Shown here in pieces: positions 19,095 through 27,186 of a DNA stretch of 64,000 bases. The notes beneath the pieces are model-generated. The model did not search any database, was not told the origin of the DNA, and worked only from the letters and a program-made list of their open reading frames with translations. The position numbers and the translations under genes were made by a program. This DNA comes from Aquipseudomonas alcaligenes. Lineage in GTDB: Bacteria > Pseudomonadota > Gammaproteobacteria > Pseudomonadales > Pseudomonadaceae. The stretch covers positions 434,001-498,000 of the forward strand of contig NZ_FTNW01000005.1 in assembly GCF_900156545.1 (NCBI RefSeq). The letters run 5' to 3'. Numbering within the stretch: the first letter of the stretch is position 1; every line of letters starts with the position of its first letter.

Positions 19095-20777
19095 TCAGCG
19101 CATGTGAACGTAGGTGCCCGGCGAGGCTTCCATCGCCGGGTACTTGTTGCTGCCGAGGGCGAACACCGTTTCGCGCTGCTCCCCGGAACGCTGCTGGATC
19201 CATTCCAGCCATTGCGGCCACCAGCTGCCTTCCTGCTTCTGCGCGTCGTAGTACCAGGCGCGCGGGTCACTGGTCAGCTTGTCGTTCTCGAAGTAGGTGG
19301 CCTTGGGGTTGCCCGGCGGGTTGAGGATGCTCTGGATATGCCCGCTGTTGGACAGGATGAAACGACGGCTGCCGCCCAGCAGCAGGGTCGAGCGGTACAC
19401 CGTGTCCCAGGGCGTGATGTGGTCGTTGATGCCGGCCACGCTGAAGCTGTCGAGGTTGACCTTGGACAGGTCGATCGGCGTGCCGCAGACCTCCAGGCCG
19501 CCGGCGCGAATCAGCGGGTTGTGCTTGAACAGGTCGAGCAGGTCGCCATGCAGCGCAGCCGGCAGGCGGGTGTTGTCGTTGTTCCAGTAGAGGATGTCGA
19601 AGGCCGGCGGCTCCTTGCCCATCAGGTAGTTGTTGACCCAGTAATTCCAGATCAGGTCGTTGGGGCGCATCCAGGCGAACACCCGCGACATGTCACGGCC
19701 ATCGAGCACGCCGCTCTGGTAGGAGCGGCGCTTGGCCGACTCCAGGGTCTGCTCGTCGGCGAACAGCATGGCCGGGCTCTCCACCTGACTGTCCAGCAGG
19801 CTGACCATATAGGTAGCGCAGCCGATCTTGCGCAGCTGGCGCTTGGCCTGCAGGTGGCCCTGCAGGGCGGCGATGGTCAGGCCGCCAGCGCAGGCACCCA
19901 TCAGGTTCACTTCCTTGCTGCCGGTGATGAGGCGGCACACCTCGGTGGCGTCCTCCACCGCCTGCACATAGCTGGACAGGCCCCACTCGCGATAGCGTGC
20001 GTCCGGGTTGCGCCAGCTGATCATGAACACCTGCAGGCCGTTCTTCAGGCAGTACTGGACGAAGCTCTTCTCCGGGCTGAGGTCGAAGATGTAGAACTTG
20101 TTGATCTGCGGCGGTACCACCAGCAGGGGCGTGGCGTACTGCTTCTCGCTCATCGGCTTGTAGTGGATCAGCTCGAACATCTCGCTGCGGAACACCACGG
20201 CGCCCGGTGTGGTGGCCAGGTTGCGGCCAACCTCGAAGGCCTGCTTGTTGACCTGCTGCGGCATACCACTGTTGTGCAGCAGGTCGTCGAGCAATTGGCG
20301 TGCGCCGCGGATCACGCTGGCGCCGCCGCTGTTGAACAGCTCCTTGACCGCCAGTGGGTTGAGCAGGGTATTGGACGGCGCCAGGGCATCGTTGAGCAGG
20401 GAGAACAGGAAGTGCGCGCGGGTGCGGTCGTCCGCTGACAGATCGCTCTCGTCGATCCACGCCTTGAGCTGCTTCTGCCAGGCCAGGTAGGCCTGCAGGC
20501 TGCGGCGGTAGAAGGGGTTGAGGTGCCAGGTAGGGTCGGCGAAGCGACTGTCCTGCGGGTTGGGCTGGTGCGGCGTATCGCCCAGCATCACCCGTCCCAA
20601 CTGTTTGCCGAACGACAGCAGGTGTCGCGTGCTGTGCACCGGTTGGCGCAGACCCTGGAAGGCCAGCGTGCGCAGGGTGGAGAACAGGTCGCGACCGCGC
20701 AGGCCGACCATCGCGCTCTGCGCATTCATGAAGTGTGCGGGTACCGGCATGGATCCCGGTGCAGTCTTGTCTCGCAT
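19095..20777 (-). CDS. phaC2: Class II poly(3-hydroxyalkanoate) polymerase PhaC2
   Basis: 560 residues. It polymerises medium-chain (R)-3-hydroxyacyl-CoA into PHA at the granule surface. The lipase-box-like motif GACAGG contains the catalytic Cys296. The catalytic Asp and His lie in the C-terminal part, in AGINDHITPW and NSGHIQS. It is colinear with PhaC1 (same Cys position), consistent with an old duplication flanking phaZ. The N terminus MRDKTAPGSMPVP differs from PhaC1. Confidence 0.96.
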   Translation of the reverse strand: MRDKTAPGSMPVPAHFMNAQSAMVGLRGRDLFSTLRTLAFQGLRQPVHSTRHLLSFGKQLGRVMLGDTPHQPNPQDSRFADPTWHLNPFYRRSLQAYLAWQKQLKAWIDESDLSADDRTRAHFLFSLLNDALAPSNTLLNPLAVKELFNSGGASVIRGARQLLDDLLHNSGMPQQVNKQAFEVGRNLATTPGAVVFRSEMFELIHYKPMSEKQYATPLLVVPPQINKFYIFDLSPEKSFVQYCLKNGLQVFMISWRNPDARYREWGLSSYVQAVEDATEVCRLITGSKEVNLMGACAGGLTIAALQGHLQAKRQLRKIGCATYMVSLLDSQVESPAMLFADEQTLESAKRRSYQSGVLDGRDMSRVFAWMRPNDLIWNYWVNNYLMGKEPPAFDILYWNNDNTRLPAALHGDLLDLFKHNPLIRAGGLEVCGTPIDLSKVNLDSFSVAGINDHITPWDTVYRSTLLLGGSRRFILSNSGHIQSILNPPGNPKATYFENDKLTSDPRAWYYDAQKQEGSWWPQWLEWIQQRSGEQRETVFALGSNKYPAMEASPGTYVHMR

Positions 20778-20798
20778 GGGGCAGGCTCCGTCGTCAAA

Positions 20799-20817
20799 CT
20801 GTCATAACCGATGACAG
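20799..20817. other. Perfect 7-bp stem-loop upstream of phaC2
   Basis: CTGTCAT and ATGACAG pair perfectly around AACCG, 22 bases upstream of the phaC2 ATG in the phaZ-phaC2 gap. It may be an operator or an RNA stem in the leader. No T-run follows, so a terminator is less likely. Confidence 0.4.
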
Positions 20818-20884
20818 CAAGGCTTGTACCAAGGCGCGCCGGTGGGCATTCCAGACTGCCGCGCGAAAATTCTTCCCTGTCCGG

Positions 20885-20913
20885 CCGGCATCGCCCTGGG
20901 GCGAGCCTGCCGG
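20885..20913. other. Hairpin in the phaZ-phaC2 gap
   Basis: CCGGCA-TCGCCC pairs with GGGCGA-(GCC bulge)-TGCCGG. Read on the minus strand it begins about 21 bases after the phaZ stop and is followed some bases later by GAATTTTCG. It could be a weak or partial terminator between phaZ and phaC2. Confidence 0.4.
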
Positions 20914-20934
20914 AGTAGCACTACAGTTGTGCGA

Positions 20935-21792
20935 TCAGTGACTGCGAACGGGCTGCGGCTGCGGATGCATCACCGCGCGCTGCCGTTCCTCCTGGAGGAA
21001 CTTCATGATGATAGGTGCTACCGCTTCGGCGCGTGTCACCAGAAACAGGTGACCGTCGTCGATCACATGAAGTTCCGAGTTGGGAATGCGCCAGGCCAGC
21101 AGGCGCATGTTGACCAGCGGGATCAGCGGATCATCGTCGCCGGCCAGGACCAGGGTGGGCTGGCGAATGCGGTGCAGCCAGTGGATGCTGGTCCAGCCGA
21201 GGCCGGCGAACAGCTGCCAGTAGTAGCCCATCTTGCCGCCCGAGCGGACCTTGGAGGCGTGCGCCAGGGCCAGCTTGGGATCGCGACGGAAGGCGCCGCC
21301 GTAGATGTCCGGGGCAATATGCACGCCGTAGGAGGGCTGGATGTAGCGCTTGGGGCTGGCCATGCGCCACAGCACCTTGGGCTTGCCCGGTACCATCACC
21401 GCGCCGGCCGAGGTGGCGGCCAGCACCAGCTTCTTGCAGCGTTCCGGGTAGTCGTGGGCGAACTGCTGTGCCAGTGCGCCGCCCCAGGACACGCCGATGG
21501 CGTTGACCTGGCCGTAGTCCAGATAGTCGAGCATGCGCGCTGCCAGTTTGGCCAGGCCAGGGAACCGGTAGGGCGTGCTCGGGGTCGATGAGCCGCCGAC
21601 GCCGGGAACATCGAAGGCAATCACTTCCAGGTCCGGGTCCAGCGCGCGGACGAAGGGCATCACCAACTCCAGGTTGGCGCCGATGCCGTTGAAGATCAGC
21701 AGTGGCGTCAGGCTGCTGCTGCCGGGGCGGACCGCAGTGCGGATGGTCTGGCCATCCAGCTCTATGGTGCGAAAAACGAAAGGTTGCGGCAT
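20935..21792 (-). CDS. phaZ: Intracellular PHA depolymerase PhaZ
   Basis: 285 residues of the alpha/beta-hydrolase fold. It mobilises stored medium-chain PHA from granules. The nucleophile elbow GVSWGG carries Ser102; the acid is probably in LAGDDDPLIP and the His in DDGHLFL, which agrees with the known Ser-Asp-His triad of P. putida PhaZ. It lies between the two polymerases, as in all medium-chain-PHA pseudomonads. The gap to phaC1 contains several hairpins, so its expression may be set apart from phaC1. Confidence 0.96.
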   Translation of the reverse strand: MPQPFVFRTIELDGQTIRTAVRPGSSSLTPLLIFNGIGANLELVMPFVRALDPDLEVIAFDVPGVGGSSTPSTPYRFPGLAKLAARMLDYLDYGQVNAIGVSWGGALAQQFAHDYPERCKKLVLAATSAGAVMVPGKPKVLWRMASPKRYIQPSYGVHIAPDIYGGAFRRDPKLALAHASKVRSGGKMGYYWQLFAGLGWTSIHWLHRIRQPTLVLAGDDDPLIPLVNMRLLAWRIPNSELHVIDDGHLFLVTRAEAVAPIIMKFLQEERQRAVMHPQPQPVRSH

Positions 21793-21817
21793 GCGCTAGG
21801 CCCTATACATGAATCCG

Positions 21818-21917
21818 TGGCAAGCGGCCTTCCGGAGCCGCTTGCCAATCTCCCGCTTGTGCGGGTGGCGACGCTCGGGCCTGGGCCCTTGCGGCGTGCA
21901 GCACTTCCGGGTGCTGC
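21818..21917. other. Three successive hairpins between phaC1 and phaZ
   Basis: A perfect 11-bp stem (TGGCAAGCGGC / GCCGCTTGCCA, 21818-21847, 8-base loop), a 5-bp stem (CCCGC / GCGGG, 21852-21865) and a 7-bp stem (GCAGCAC / GTGCTGC, 21898-21917) fill most of the 169-base gap. None is followed by a good T-run on the minus strand. They may stabilise the phaC1 mRNA 3' end, attenuate transcription into phaZ, or be remnants of REP-like elements. Confidence 0.6.
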
Positions 21918-21961
21918 GGGCAGTACTGCGCAGGGTGCAGCGTTACGACAGCAGGTGTAAC

Positions 21962-23641
21962 TCAGCGCTCATGGACATAGGTGCCGGGGGAGGCCTCGCC
22001 CGGTGTGTACGCTTTGTTGCCCAGTACGGCCGGAGTCTTCTTCAGCTTACCGGAGCGTTCGGCCAACCACTGCTGCCAGTGCAGCCACCAGGAGTCGGCA
22101 TGCTTGGTCGCTTTCTCCTGCCATTCGCGGGCATTGGCCGCCGGCTCGCTGTTGGTGACGAAGCGCGCCTTGGGGTTGCCCGGCGGGTTGAGGATGCTCT
22201 GGATATGACCGCTGTTGGACAGCACGAACTCGACCTTGCCGCCGAACAGCAGCGAGGACTTGTAGCAGGCTTCCCAGGGCGTGATGTGGTCGGTGGTGCC
22301 TGCCACGCAGTAGATGTCGCTGGTGACCTGCTTGAGGTCGATCGGCGTACCGCAGACCTCCAGGGCGCCAGCACGGGTCAGCGGGTTGGTCTTGAACAGC
22401 TCGATCAGGTCGCCGTGCAGGGCGGCCGGCAGGCGCGTGGTGTCGTTGTTCCAGTAGAGAATGTCGAACACCGGCGGCTCGTTACCCAGCAGGTAGTTGT
22501 TGACCCAGTAGTTCCAGATCAGGTCGTTCGGGCGCATCCAGGCGAACACCTTGGCCATGTCCTTGCCTTCCAGCACGCCGGATTGGTAGGAGCGGCGCTT
22601 GGCGGCCTCAAGGGTCTTCTCGTCGGCGAACAGCGCGACCTGGGTGTCCAGCTTGGTGTCCAGCACGCTGACCAGCAGGGTCATGGAGTTGACCTTCTTC
22701 TCGCCGAGGGCGGCGTAGTGGCCGAGCAGCGAGGAAATGGTGATGCCGCCCGAGCAGGCGCCGAGCATGTTGATGTCTTTGCTGCCGGTAATTTCGGTGA
22801 CCGCGTCGACGGCTTCCTTGAGCGCCTCGATGTAGGTCGACAGGCCCCATTCGCGCTGCGCCTTGGTCGGGTTGCGCCAGCTCACCACGAAGGTCTGGAT
22901 GCCGTTGCGCAGGAGGAAGCGCGCCACGCTCTTCTCCGGCGACAGGTCGAAGACATAGAACTTGTTGATCTGCGGTGGAACCACCAGCAGCGGACGCTCA
23001 TGTACCTGCTCGGTGATGGGTTTGTACTGGATCAGCTCCAGCAGGTCATTGCGGAACACTACGGCGCCTTCGCTGGTGGCGAGGTTCTTGCCGACCTCGA
23101 AGGCATCCATCTTCACCTGGCTGGGCATGCCGCCATTGTTGATGATGTCCTTGGCCAGGTGGGAGAGGCCGTCGAGCAGGCTCTTGCCGCCGGTTTCGAA
23201 GAAGCGCTTGACCGCTGCCGGGTTGGCCATGCTGTTGGTCGGCGCCATGGCTTCGGTCATCAGGTTGATGACGAAGTGGCCGCGGCTGGTGTCCTGCTCG
23301 GAGAGGTTGCTGTCCTCGATCCAGTCGTGCAGTTCCTTGCGCCAGGCCAGGTAGGTCTGCAGGTAGCGGCGGTACAGCGGGTTCTGGCTCCAGGCCGGGT
23401 CGGCGAAACGACGATCATCGGCCTCGGGGGTCAGCGCGGACTGGCCGAGCATCACGTTCTTAAGTTCGAGAGCGAAATGCGTCACATGCTTGGCGCTGTG
23501 GAAAGGTTGCTTGATGGCCTGGGCCAGCACCATGCGGGCAGAAGTGAGTAGATCCTTGCCGCGCAAGCCGATCACCGGGTTCAGTCCCAAGGTGTTTTCC
23601 GAGGCTTGGCGATGCAGGTCTTCATTATTTTTGTGGGTCAT
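21962..23641 (-). CDS. phaC1: Class II poly(3-hydroxyalkanoate) polymerase PhaC1
   Basis: 559 residues. It is the main medium-chain PHA synthase. The GACSGG box holds catalytic Cys296, and AGTTDHITPW and LSNSGHIQS carry the catalytic Asp and His. N-terminal residues MTHKNNEDLHRQASENTLG are typical of pseudomonad PhaC1. It is the first gene of the phaC1-Z-C2-D unit and is preceded by a sigma-54 type promoter about 130 bases upstream. Confidence 0.97.
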   Translation of the reverse strand: MTHKNNEDLHRQASENTLGLNPVIGLRGKDLLTSARMVLAQAIKQPFHSAKHVTHFALELKNVMLGQSALTPEADDRRFADPAWSQNPLYRRYLQTYLAWRKELHDWIEDSNLSEQDTSRGHFVINLMTEAMAPTNSMANPAAVKRFFETGGKSLLDGLSHLAKDIINNGGMPSQVKMDAFEVGKNLATSEGAVVFRNDLLELIQYKPITEQVHERPLLVVPPQINKFYVFDLSPEKSVARFLLRNGIQTFVVSWRNPTKAQREWGLSTYIEALKEAVDAVTEITGSKDINMLGACSGGITISSLLGHYAALGEKKVNSMTLLVSVLDTKLDTQVALFADEKTLEAAKRRSYQSGVLEGKDMAKVFAWMRPNDLIWNYWVNNYLLGNEPPVFDILYWNNDTTRLPAALHGDLIELFKTNPLTRAGALEVCGTPIDLKQVTSDIYCVAGTTDHITPWEACYKSSLLFGGKVEFVLSNSGHIQSILNPPGNPKARFVTNSEPAANAREWQEKATKHADSWWLHWQQWLAERSGKLKKTPAVLGNKAYTPGEASPGTYVHER

Positions 23642-23941
23642 CTACGACGCTCCATTGTCCTGAGACGAATACCAACTGCAGCTGTGAAAGGCACAGGGCG
23701 AAGGGCTGGTACTGCTCGGGTTTGCCGGGTGCGGAGGGAACTCCGCGCTTTCTTCGCATTCGCCTGGGCAAATGCATGGAACCTGCCAGTTCCTTGGTTA
23801 CCCGAGTTTCCGTTTTTGCGCAAGTTCGCCAATGCGGATTACGCAGCGCGCGGGAGTATGCCGAGCGCGATTAGAAAATGCGCTCTAGGCATGAAGGCAA
23901 TATGACGAGAGGGCCGCGGCAGAGCCTGCCGGGGGCGATTT
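23642..23941. other. 300-base intergenic region upstream of phaC1
   Basis: This separates the phaC1 start from the stop of the DUF971 gene, which is transcribed towards it on the same strand. I find no gene in it. It holds the sigma-54 type promoter at 23773-23788. AT-rich stretches on the phaC1-distal side (around 23805-23830 and 23870-23890) could bind an activator or IHF, but no site is clear. No strong terminator for the DUF971 gene is seen. Confidence 0.6.
23773..23788 (-). promoter_or_regulatory. Sigma-54 (-24/-12) promoter for phaC1
   Basis: On the minus strand TGGCAGG-TTCC-ATGCA matches the consensus TGGCACG-N4-TTGCA at all but two positions, with the invariant GG and GC exactly 12 positions apart. 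The start point would be near 23761, about 120 bases before the phaC1 ATG. A sigma-54 promoter upstream of phaC1 has been proposed in other pseudomonads, which fits PHA build-up under nitrogen limitation. Confidence 0.7.
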
Positions 23942-24313
23942 CTAGAGCATCAGGCGCACGACTGACTCGCTCGGGTCGCGCGACTTGCCGGCGGCGGCCA
24001 GCTGCTGCAGATAGTCGGCCCACAGCTGCTCCTGGCGGGTGGCCAGCTGGTAGAGGTAGTCCCAGGTGTACAGGCCGCTGTCATGGCCATCGTCGAAGCA
24101 CAGTTTCAGTGCATAGTTGCCGGCCGGCTCGACGCGGCTCAGTGCCACGTTCAGCTTGCCGTGCTGCAGGATGGGCTTGCCATGGCCCTGCACCTCGGCC
24201 GAGGGCGAGTGCACGCGCAGGAACTCGGCGCCGAGCTGATAGCGTTCGCTACCGTAGGCCAGCTCCAGGGTGCGGGAAGCCTTGTGTAGCTTGATGGCGG
24301 TGGGCATGCGCAT
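23942..24313 (-). CDS. DUF971 domain-containing protein
   Basis: 123 residues from the ATG at 24313, preceded by AGGA at 8-base spacing; a second ATG two codons later is less well spaced. It starts MRMPTAIKLHKASRTLELAY and contains LGAEFLRVHSPSAEVQGHG and SGLYTWDYLYQLATRQE, the pattern of DUF971, the small domain also found at the N terminus of gamma-butyrobetaine hydroxylase. Bacterial stand-alone members are sometimes linked to Fe-S assembly, but no function is proven. It lies 52 bases after hslU on the same strand. Confidence 0.88.
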   Translation of the reverse strand: MRMPTAIKLHKASRTLELAYGSERYQLGAEFLRVHSPSAEVQGHGKPILQHGKLNVALSRVEPAGNYALKLCFDDGHDSGLYTWDYLYQLATRQEQLWADYLQQLAAAGKSRDPSESVVRLML

Positions 24314-24365
24314 GGAGTGAATCCTGAAGCGGGGTGGATAAGCCATTATCCACCCCGCGACACCA

Positions 24366-25706
24366 TCAGAGAATGTAACGCGACAGGTCTTCGTCCTGCG
24401 CCAGCTCGCCCAGGTGGCCGTTGACGTAGGCGGCGTCGATGCGGATCGGCTCACCGTTCTGCTGGCCGGCCAGGTCGCCGGCGCTGAAGGAGACTTCCTC
24501 CAGCAGGCGCTCGAGCAGGGTGTGCAGGCGCCGCGCACCGATGTTCTCGGTCTTCTCGTTGACCTGCCAGGCGATCTCGGCGATGCGCTGGATACCGTCG
24601 GCGGCGAACTCGATGTGCAGGCCTTCGGTCTTCAGCAGCTCGCTGTACTGCTCAGTCAGCGCCGCATGCGGCTCGGTGAGGATGCGCTCGAAGTCCTGCG
24701 GCGACAGGGCCTTCAGCTCCACGCGGATCGGCAGGCGGCCCTGCAGCTCGGGCACCAGGTCGCTGGGTTTGGCCAGGTGGAAGGCGCCGGAGGCGATGAA
24801 CAGGATGTGGTCGGTCTTGACCATGCCCAGCTTGGTATTGACCGTGCAGCCCTCGATCAGCGGCAGCAGGTCGCGCTGCACGCCCTCGCGGGACACGTCG
24901 GCGCCGCTGACATTGCCGCGCTTTGCGACCTTGTCGATCTCGTCGATGAAGACGATGCCGTGCTGCTCCACCGCCTCCAGGGCACGGGCCTTGAGCTCTT
25001 CCTCGTTGACCAGACGTGCCGCTTCCTCGTCGCGCACCATCTTCAGGGCGTCCTTGACCTTCAGCTTGCGGGTCTTCTTCTTGCCCTTGGTCAGGCCGGA
25101 GAACAGGTTCTGCAACTGGCTGGTCATCTCCTCCATGCCCGGCGGGGTCATGATCTCGACGCCCATCGGCTGCTCGGCGACCTCGATGTCGATCTCTTTG
25201 TCGTCCAGCTGGCCCTCGCGCAGGCGCTTGCGGAACAGCTGGCGAGTATTGGAGTCCTGGGTCGGCTGCGGATCTTCGTTGAAGCCGACGCGGGCCGGCG
25301 GCAGCAGGGCGTCGAGGATGCGCTCCTCGGCGGCGTCCTCGGCGCGGTGCTGCATCTTCTGCACTTCCTGTTCGCGCAGCATCTTCAGGGCGGCGTCGGC
25401 CAGGTCGCGGATGATCGACTCGACATCGCGGCCGACATAGCCGACCTCGGTGAACTTGGTCGCCTCGACCTTGAGGAACGGCGCGTTGGCCAGCTTGGCC
25501 AGGCGGCGCGCGATCTCGGTCTTGCCGACGCCGGTGGGGCCGATCATCAGTATGTTCTTCGGCGTCACTTCCTGGCGCAGTTCGGCCGGCAGCTGCATGC
25601 GCCGCCAGCGGTTGCGCAGGGCGATGGCCACGGCGCGCTTGGCGTCGTCCTGGCCGATGATGTGGCGGTTGAGCTCGGAAACGATCTCGCGGGGCGTCAT
25701 GGACAT
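24366..25706 (-). CDS. hslU: ATPase subunit of the HslVU protease
   Basis: 446 residues of the AAA+ Clp/Hsp100 family. HslU unfolds substrates and feeds them to the HslV peptidase in the cytoplasm. Walker A is GPTGVGKT (residues 56-63), Walker B is [11 protein letters not shown], and the insertion (I) domain lies between. The C-terminal ending DLSRYIL is the tail that docks into HslV. It is 23 bases after hslV and probably cotranscribed from a promoter upstream of hslV. Confidence 0.97.
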   Translation of the reverse strand: MSMTPREIVSELNRHIIGQDDAKRAVAIALRNRWRRMQLPAELRQEVTPKNILMIGPTGVGKTEIARRLAKLANAPFLKVEATKFTEVGYVGRDVESIIRDLADAALKMLREQEVQKMQHRAEDAAEERILDALLPPARVGFNEDPQPTQDSNTRQLFRKRLREGQLDDKEIDIEVAEQPMGVEIMTPPGMEEMTSQLQNLFSGLTKGKKKTRKLKVKDALKMVRDEEAARLVNEEELKARALEAVEQHGIVFIDEIDKVAKRGNVSGADVSREGVQRDLLPLIEGCTVNTKLGMVKTDHILFIASGAFHLAKPSDLVPELQGRLPIRVELKALSPQDFERILTEPHAALTEQYSELLKTEGLHIEFAADGIQRIAEIAWQVNEKTENIGARRLHTLLERLLEEVSFSAGDLAGQQNGEPIRIDAAYVNGHLGELAQDEDLSRYIL

Positions 25707-25729
25707 AGATGTGGCTCCGGAAGCCGCGC

Positions 25730-26260
25730 TTACTGGGCGCAGTCTTCTTCCTCGATGGTCAGATTCTGGTTAGTGAAGACACAGATGGAGCCGGCAATGT
25801 TCAACGCGGCCTCGGTGATTTCGCGGGCGGACAGCTCGGTCTTCTGCAGCAGGGCCAGCGCCGCGGCCTGGGCGAAGCCGCCACCGGAACCCATGGCGAT
25901 CAGGCCGTGCTCGGGTTCGACCACGTCGCCGTTACCGGTGATGATCAGCGAGGCGTCCTTGTTGGCCACCGCCAGCATGGCTTCCAGGCGGCTCAGCGAG
26001 CGATCAGTACGCCAGTCCTTGGCCAGTTCGACGGCGGCGCGTACCAGATGGCCCTGGTGCTTCTCCAGCTGGCCCTCGAAGCGCTCGAACAGGGTGAAGG
26101 CGTCGGCGGTGGCGCCGGCGAATCCGGCCAGCACCTGGCCGTGATAGAGGCGACGGACCTTCTTGGCGTTGCCTTTCATCACGGTGTTACCGAGGGAAAC
26201 CTGGCCGTCGCCGCCCATGACGACTTTGCCGTTGCGGCGGACTGAAACGATGGTGGTCAA
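25730..26260 (-). CDS. hslV: Peptidase subunit of the HslVU protease
   Basis: 176 residues if the TTG at 26260 is used. This start is chosen because HslV is an N-terminal nucleophile hydrolase whose active Thr must directly follow the initiator Met: TTG-ACC-ACC reads [25 protein letters not shown] stands 9 bases upstream of it. The in-frame GTG at 26275 would add five residues in front of the Thr and is therefore unlikely. The mature Thr plus a Lys in [11 protein letters not shown] and the proteasome-beta-like fold support the call. It precedes hslU. Confidence 0.94.
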   Translation of the reverse strand: MTTIVSVRRNGKVVMGGDGQVSLGNTVMKGNAKKVRRLYHGQVLAGFAGATADAFTLFERFEGQLEKHQGHLVRAAVELAKDWRTDRSLSRLEAMLAVANKDASLIITGNGDVVEPEHGLIAMGSGGGFAQAAALALLQKTELSAREITEAALNIAGSICVFTNQNLTIEEEDCAQ

Positions 26261-26361
26261 GGGGTGGATCTCCACGCAGCGGGGCAGAAGTGCCCGAATG
26301 GAGATCAGATGGGGTGGCCCGTCCGGCTTTTCAACCGGGCGGTCACAAATCGTGGATCAGA

Positions 26362-26497
26362 GGCGGCTCACAAGATCGCGAGCTAGGGGCAGGCAAGGCG
26401 AGCACTGGCGAAGGCGCGCAGTTTACAGGCAGTAAATGAGCAGCCTGAGCCAGTGTTCAACGCAGCATGACCGACGCGCAGCAGCTTGTGAGCTGCC
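26362..26497. repeat. 136-bp imperfect palindrome between the SPOR gene and hslV
   Basis: Outer arms GGCGGCTCACAAG (26362-26374) and CTTGTGAGCTGCC (26485-26497) are inverted with one mismatch. The inner sequence continues to pair with interruptions (AGCACTGGC against GCCAGTGTT) down to an apex TTTAC-AGGCA-GTAAA. The whole piece can fold into one long hairpin with bulges. It begins 3 bases outside the stop of the SPOR gene. It looks like a non-coding intergenic repeat of the kind dispersed in pseudomonad genomes, but only one copy is in this window. Confidence 0.7.
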
Positions 26498-26499
26498 TC

Positions 26500-27186
26500 T
26501 CAGCGGCTCTGGCGCTGCTGTAACAAGAGATTGCTGAAGCCGCTGGCGGCCAGTTGCTTCTGCGCGCTGGCCAGCTGTTCGCGGCTGGCGTAGGGGCCGA
26601 CCAGTACGCGGAACCAGTTTTCCTCGCGCACCTTGCCCGACTCCACCTGCACGTTCTGGCCGAGCAGGAGGATCTGCGCGCGCACCTTGTCGGCATCCTC
26701 GCGCTTGCGGAACGAGCCGGCCTGGAGGAAGAACTGGGTGGTGACCGGCGCCTTGGCCACTACCACCGGCGGCGGTGGCGGGGTCTGGCCGTTGAGTGCG
26801 GCTTCGGCGCGGGCGGCGTCGATCTTGGCCGCTTCCTCGGGCGTCACCGGCTTCTGCTCCGGCGGCTTGGGCGCGTCGGCGGGCGGCAGCGCATCCGGCG
26901 GCACGATGACCTCGGACTCGGGCAGCAGGGTATAGAAGTCGTACTTCGGCTTGGCCGGCTCGGCTGGCGCCTGGGGCGTCTGCTGCTGCGCGGCGGTGCG
27001 CTTCTGCTCCTCGGGCTTGCTGCGCTTCACTTCGTCGCGGCCTGGTTCCAGGCTGAACAGGAACATGAAGAAGGCGCCAACGGCGGCGCCGCAGGCCAGC
27101 CATACCCAGCCCGGCACCGGCTTCTTCGCCGGCGCCTGGTAGCGGCTGGCGCCACGTTTGGGCGCGGGCTTCTTCTTCGCGGCCAC
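26500..27186 (-). CDS. SPOR-domain membrane protein (FtsN-like)
   Basis: 228 residues. A basic cytoplasmic N terminus (MAAKKKPAPKRGASRYQ), one membrane helix (about residues 25-45), a Pro/Ala/Lys-rich periplasmic linker, and a C-terminal SPOR domain (TTQFFLQAGSFRKREDADKV, then FRVLVGPYASREQLASAQ) that binds denuded septal peptidoglycan. This layout and the place directly after argS are those of FtsN-type division proteins in pseudomonads. Whether it is the true FtsN is not shown by sequence alone. It starts immediately next to the argS stop. Confidence 0.88.
   Translation of the reverse strand: MAAKKKPAPKRGASRYQAPAKKPVPGWVWLACGAAVGAFFMFLFSLEPGRDEVKRSKPEEQKRTAAQQQTPQAPAEPAKPKYDFYTLLPESEVIVPPDALPPADAPKPPEQKPVTPEEAAKIDAARAEAALNGQTPPPPPVVVAKAPVTTQFFLQAGSFRKREDADKVRAQILLLGQNVQVESGKVREENWFRVLVGPYASREQLASAQKQLAASGFSNLLLQQRQSR

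Noticed and set aside
26276..26361. Possible small gene between the palindrome and hslV
   Set aside because: No start with a ribosome site and no conserved-looking frame; more likely the hslV promoter region.
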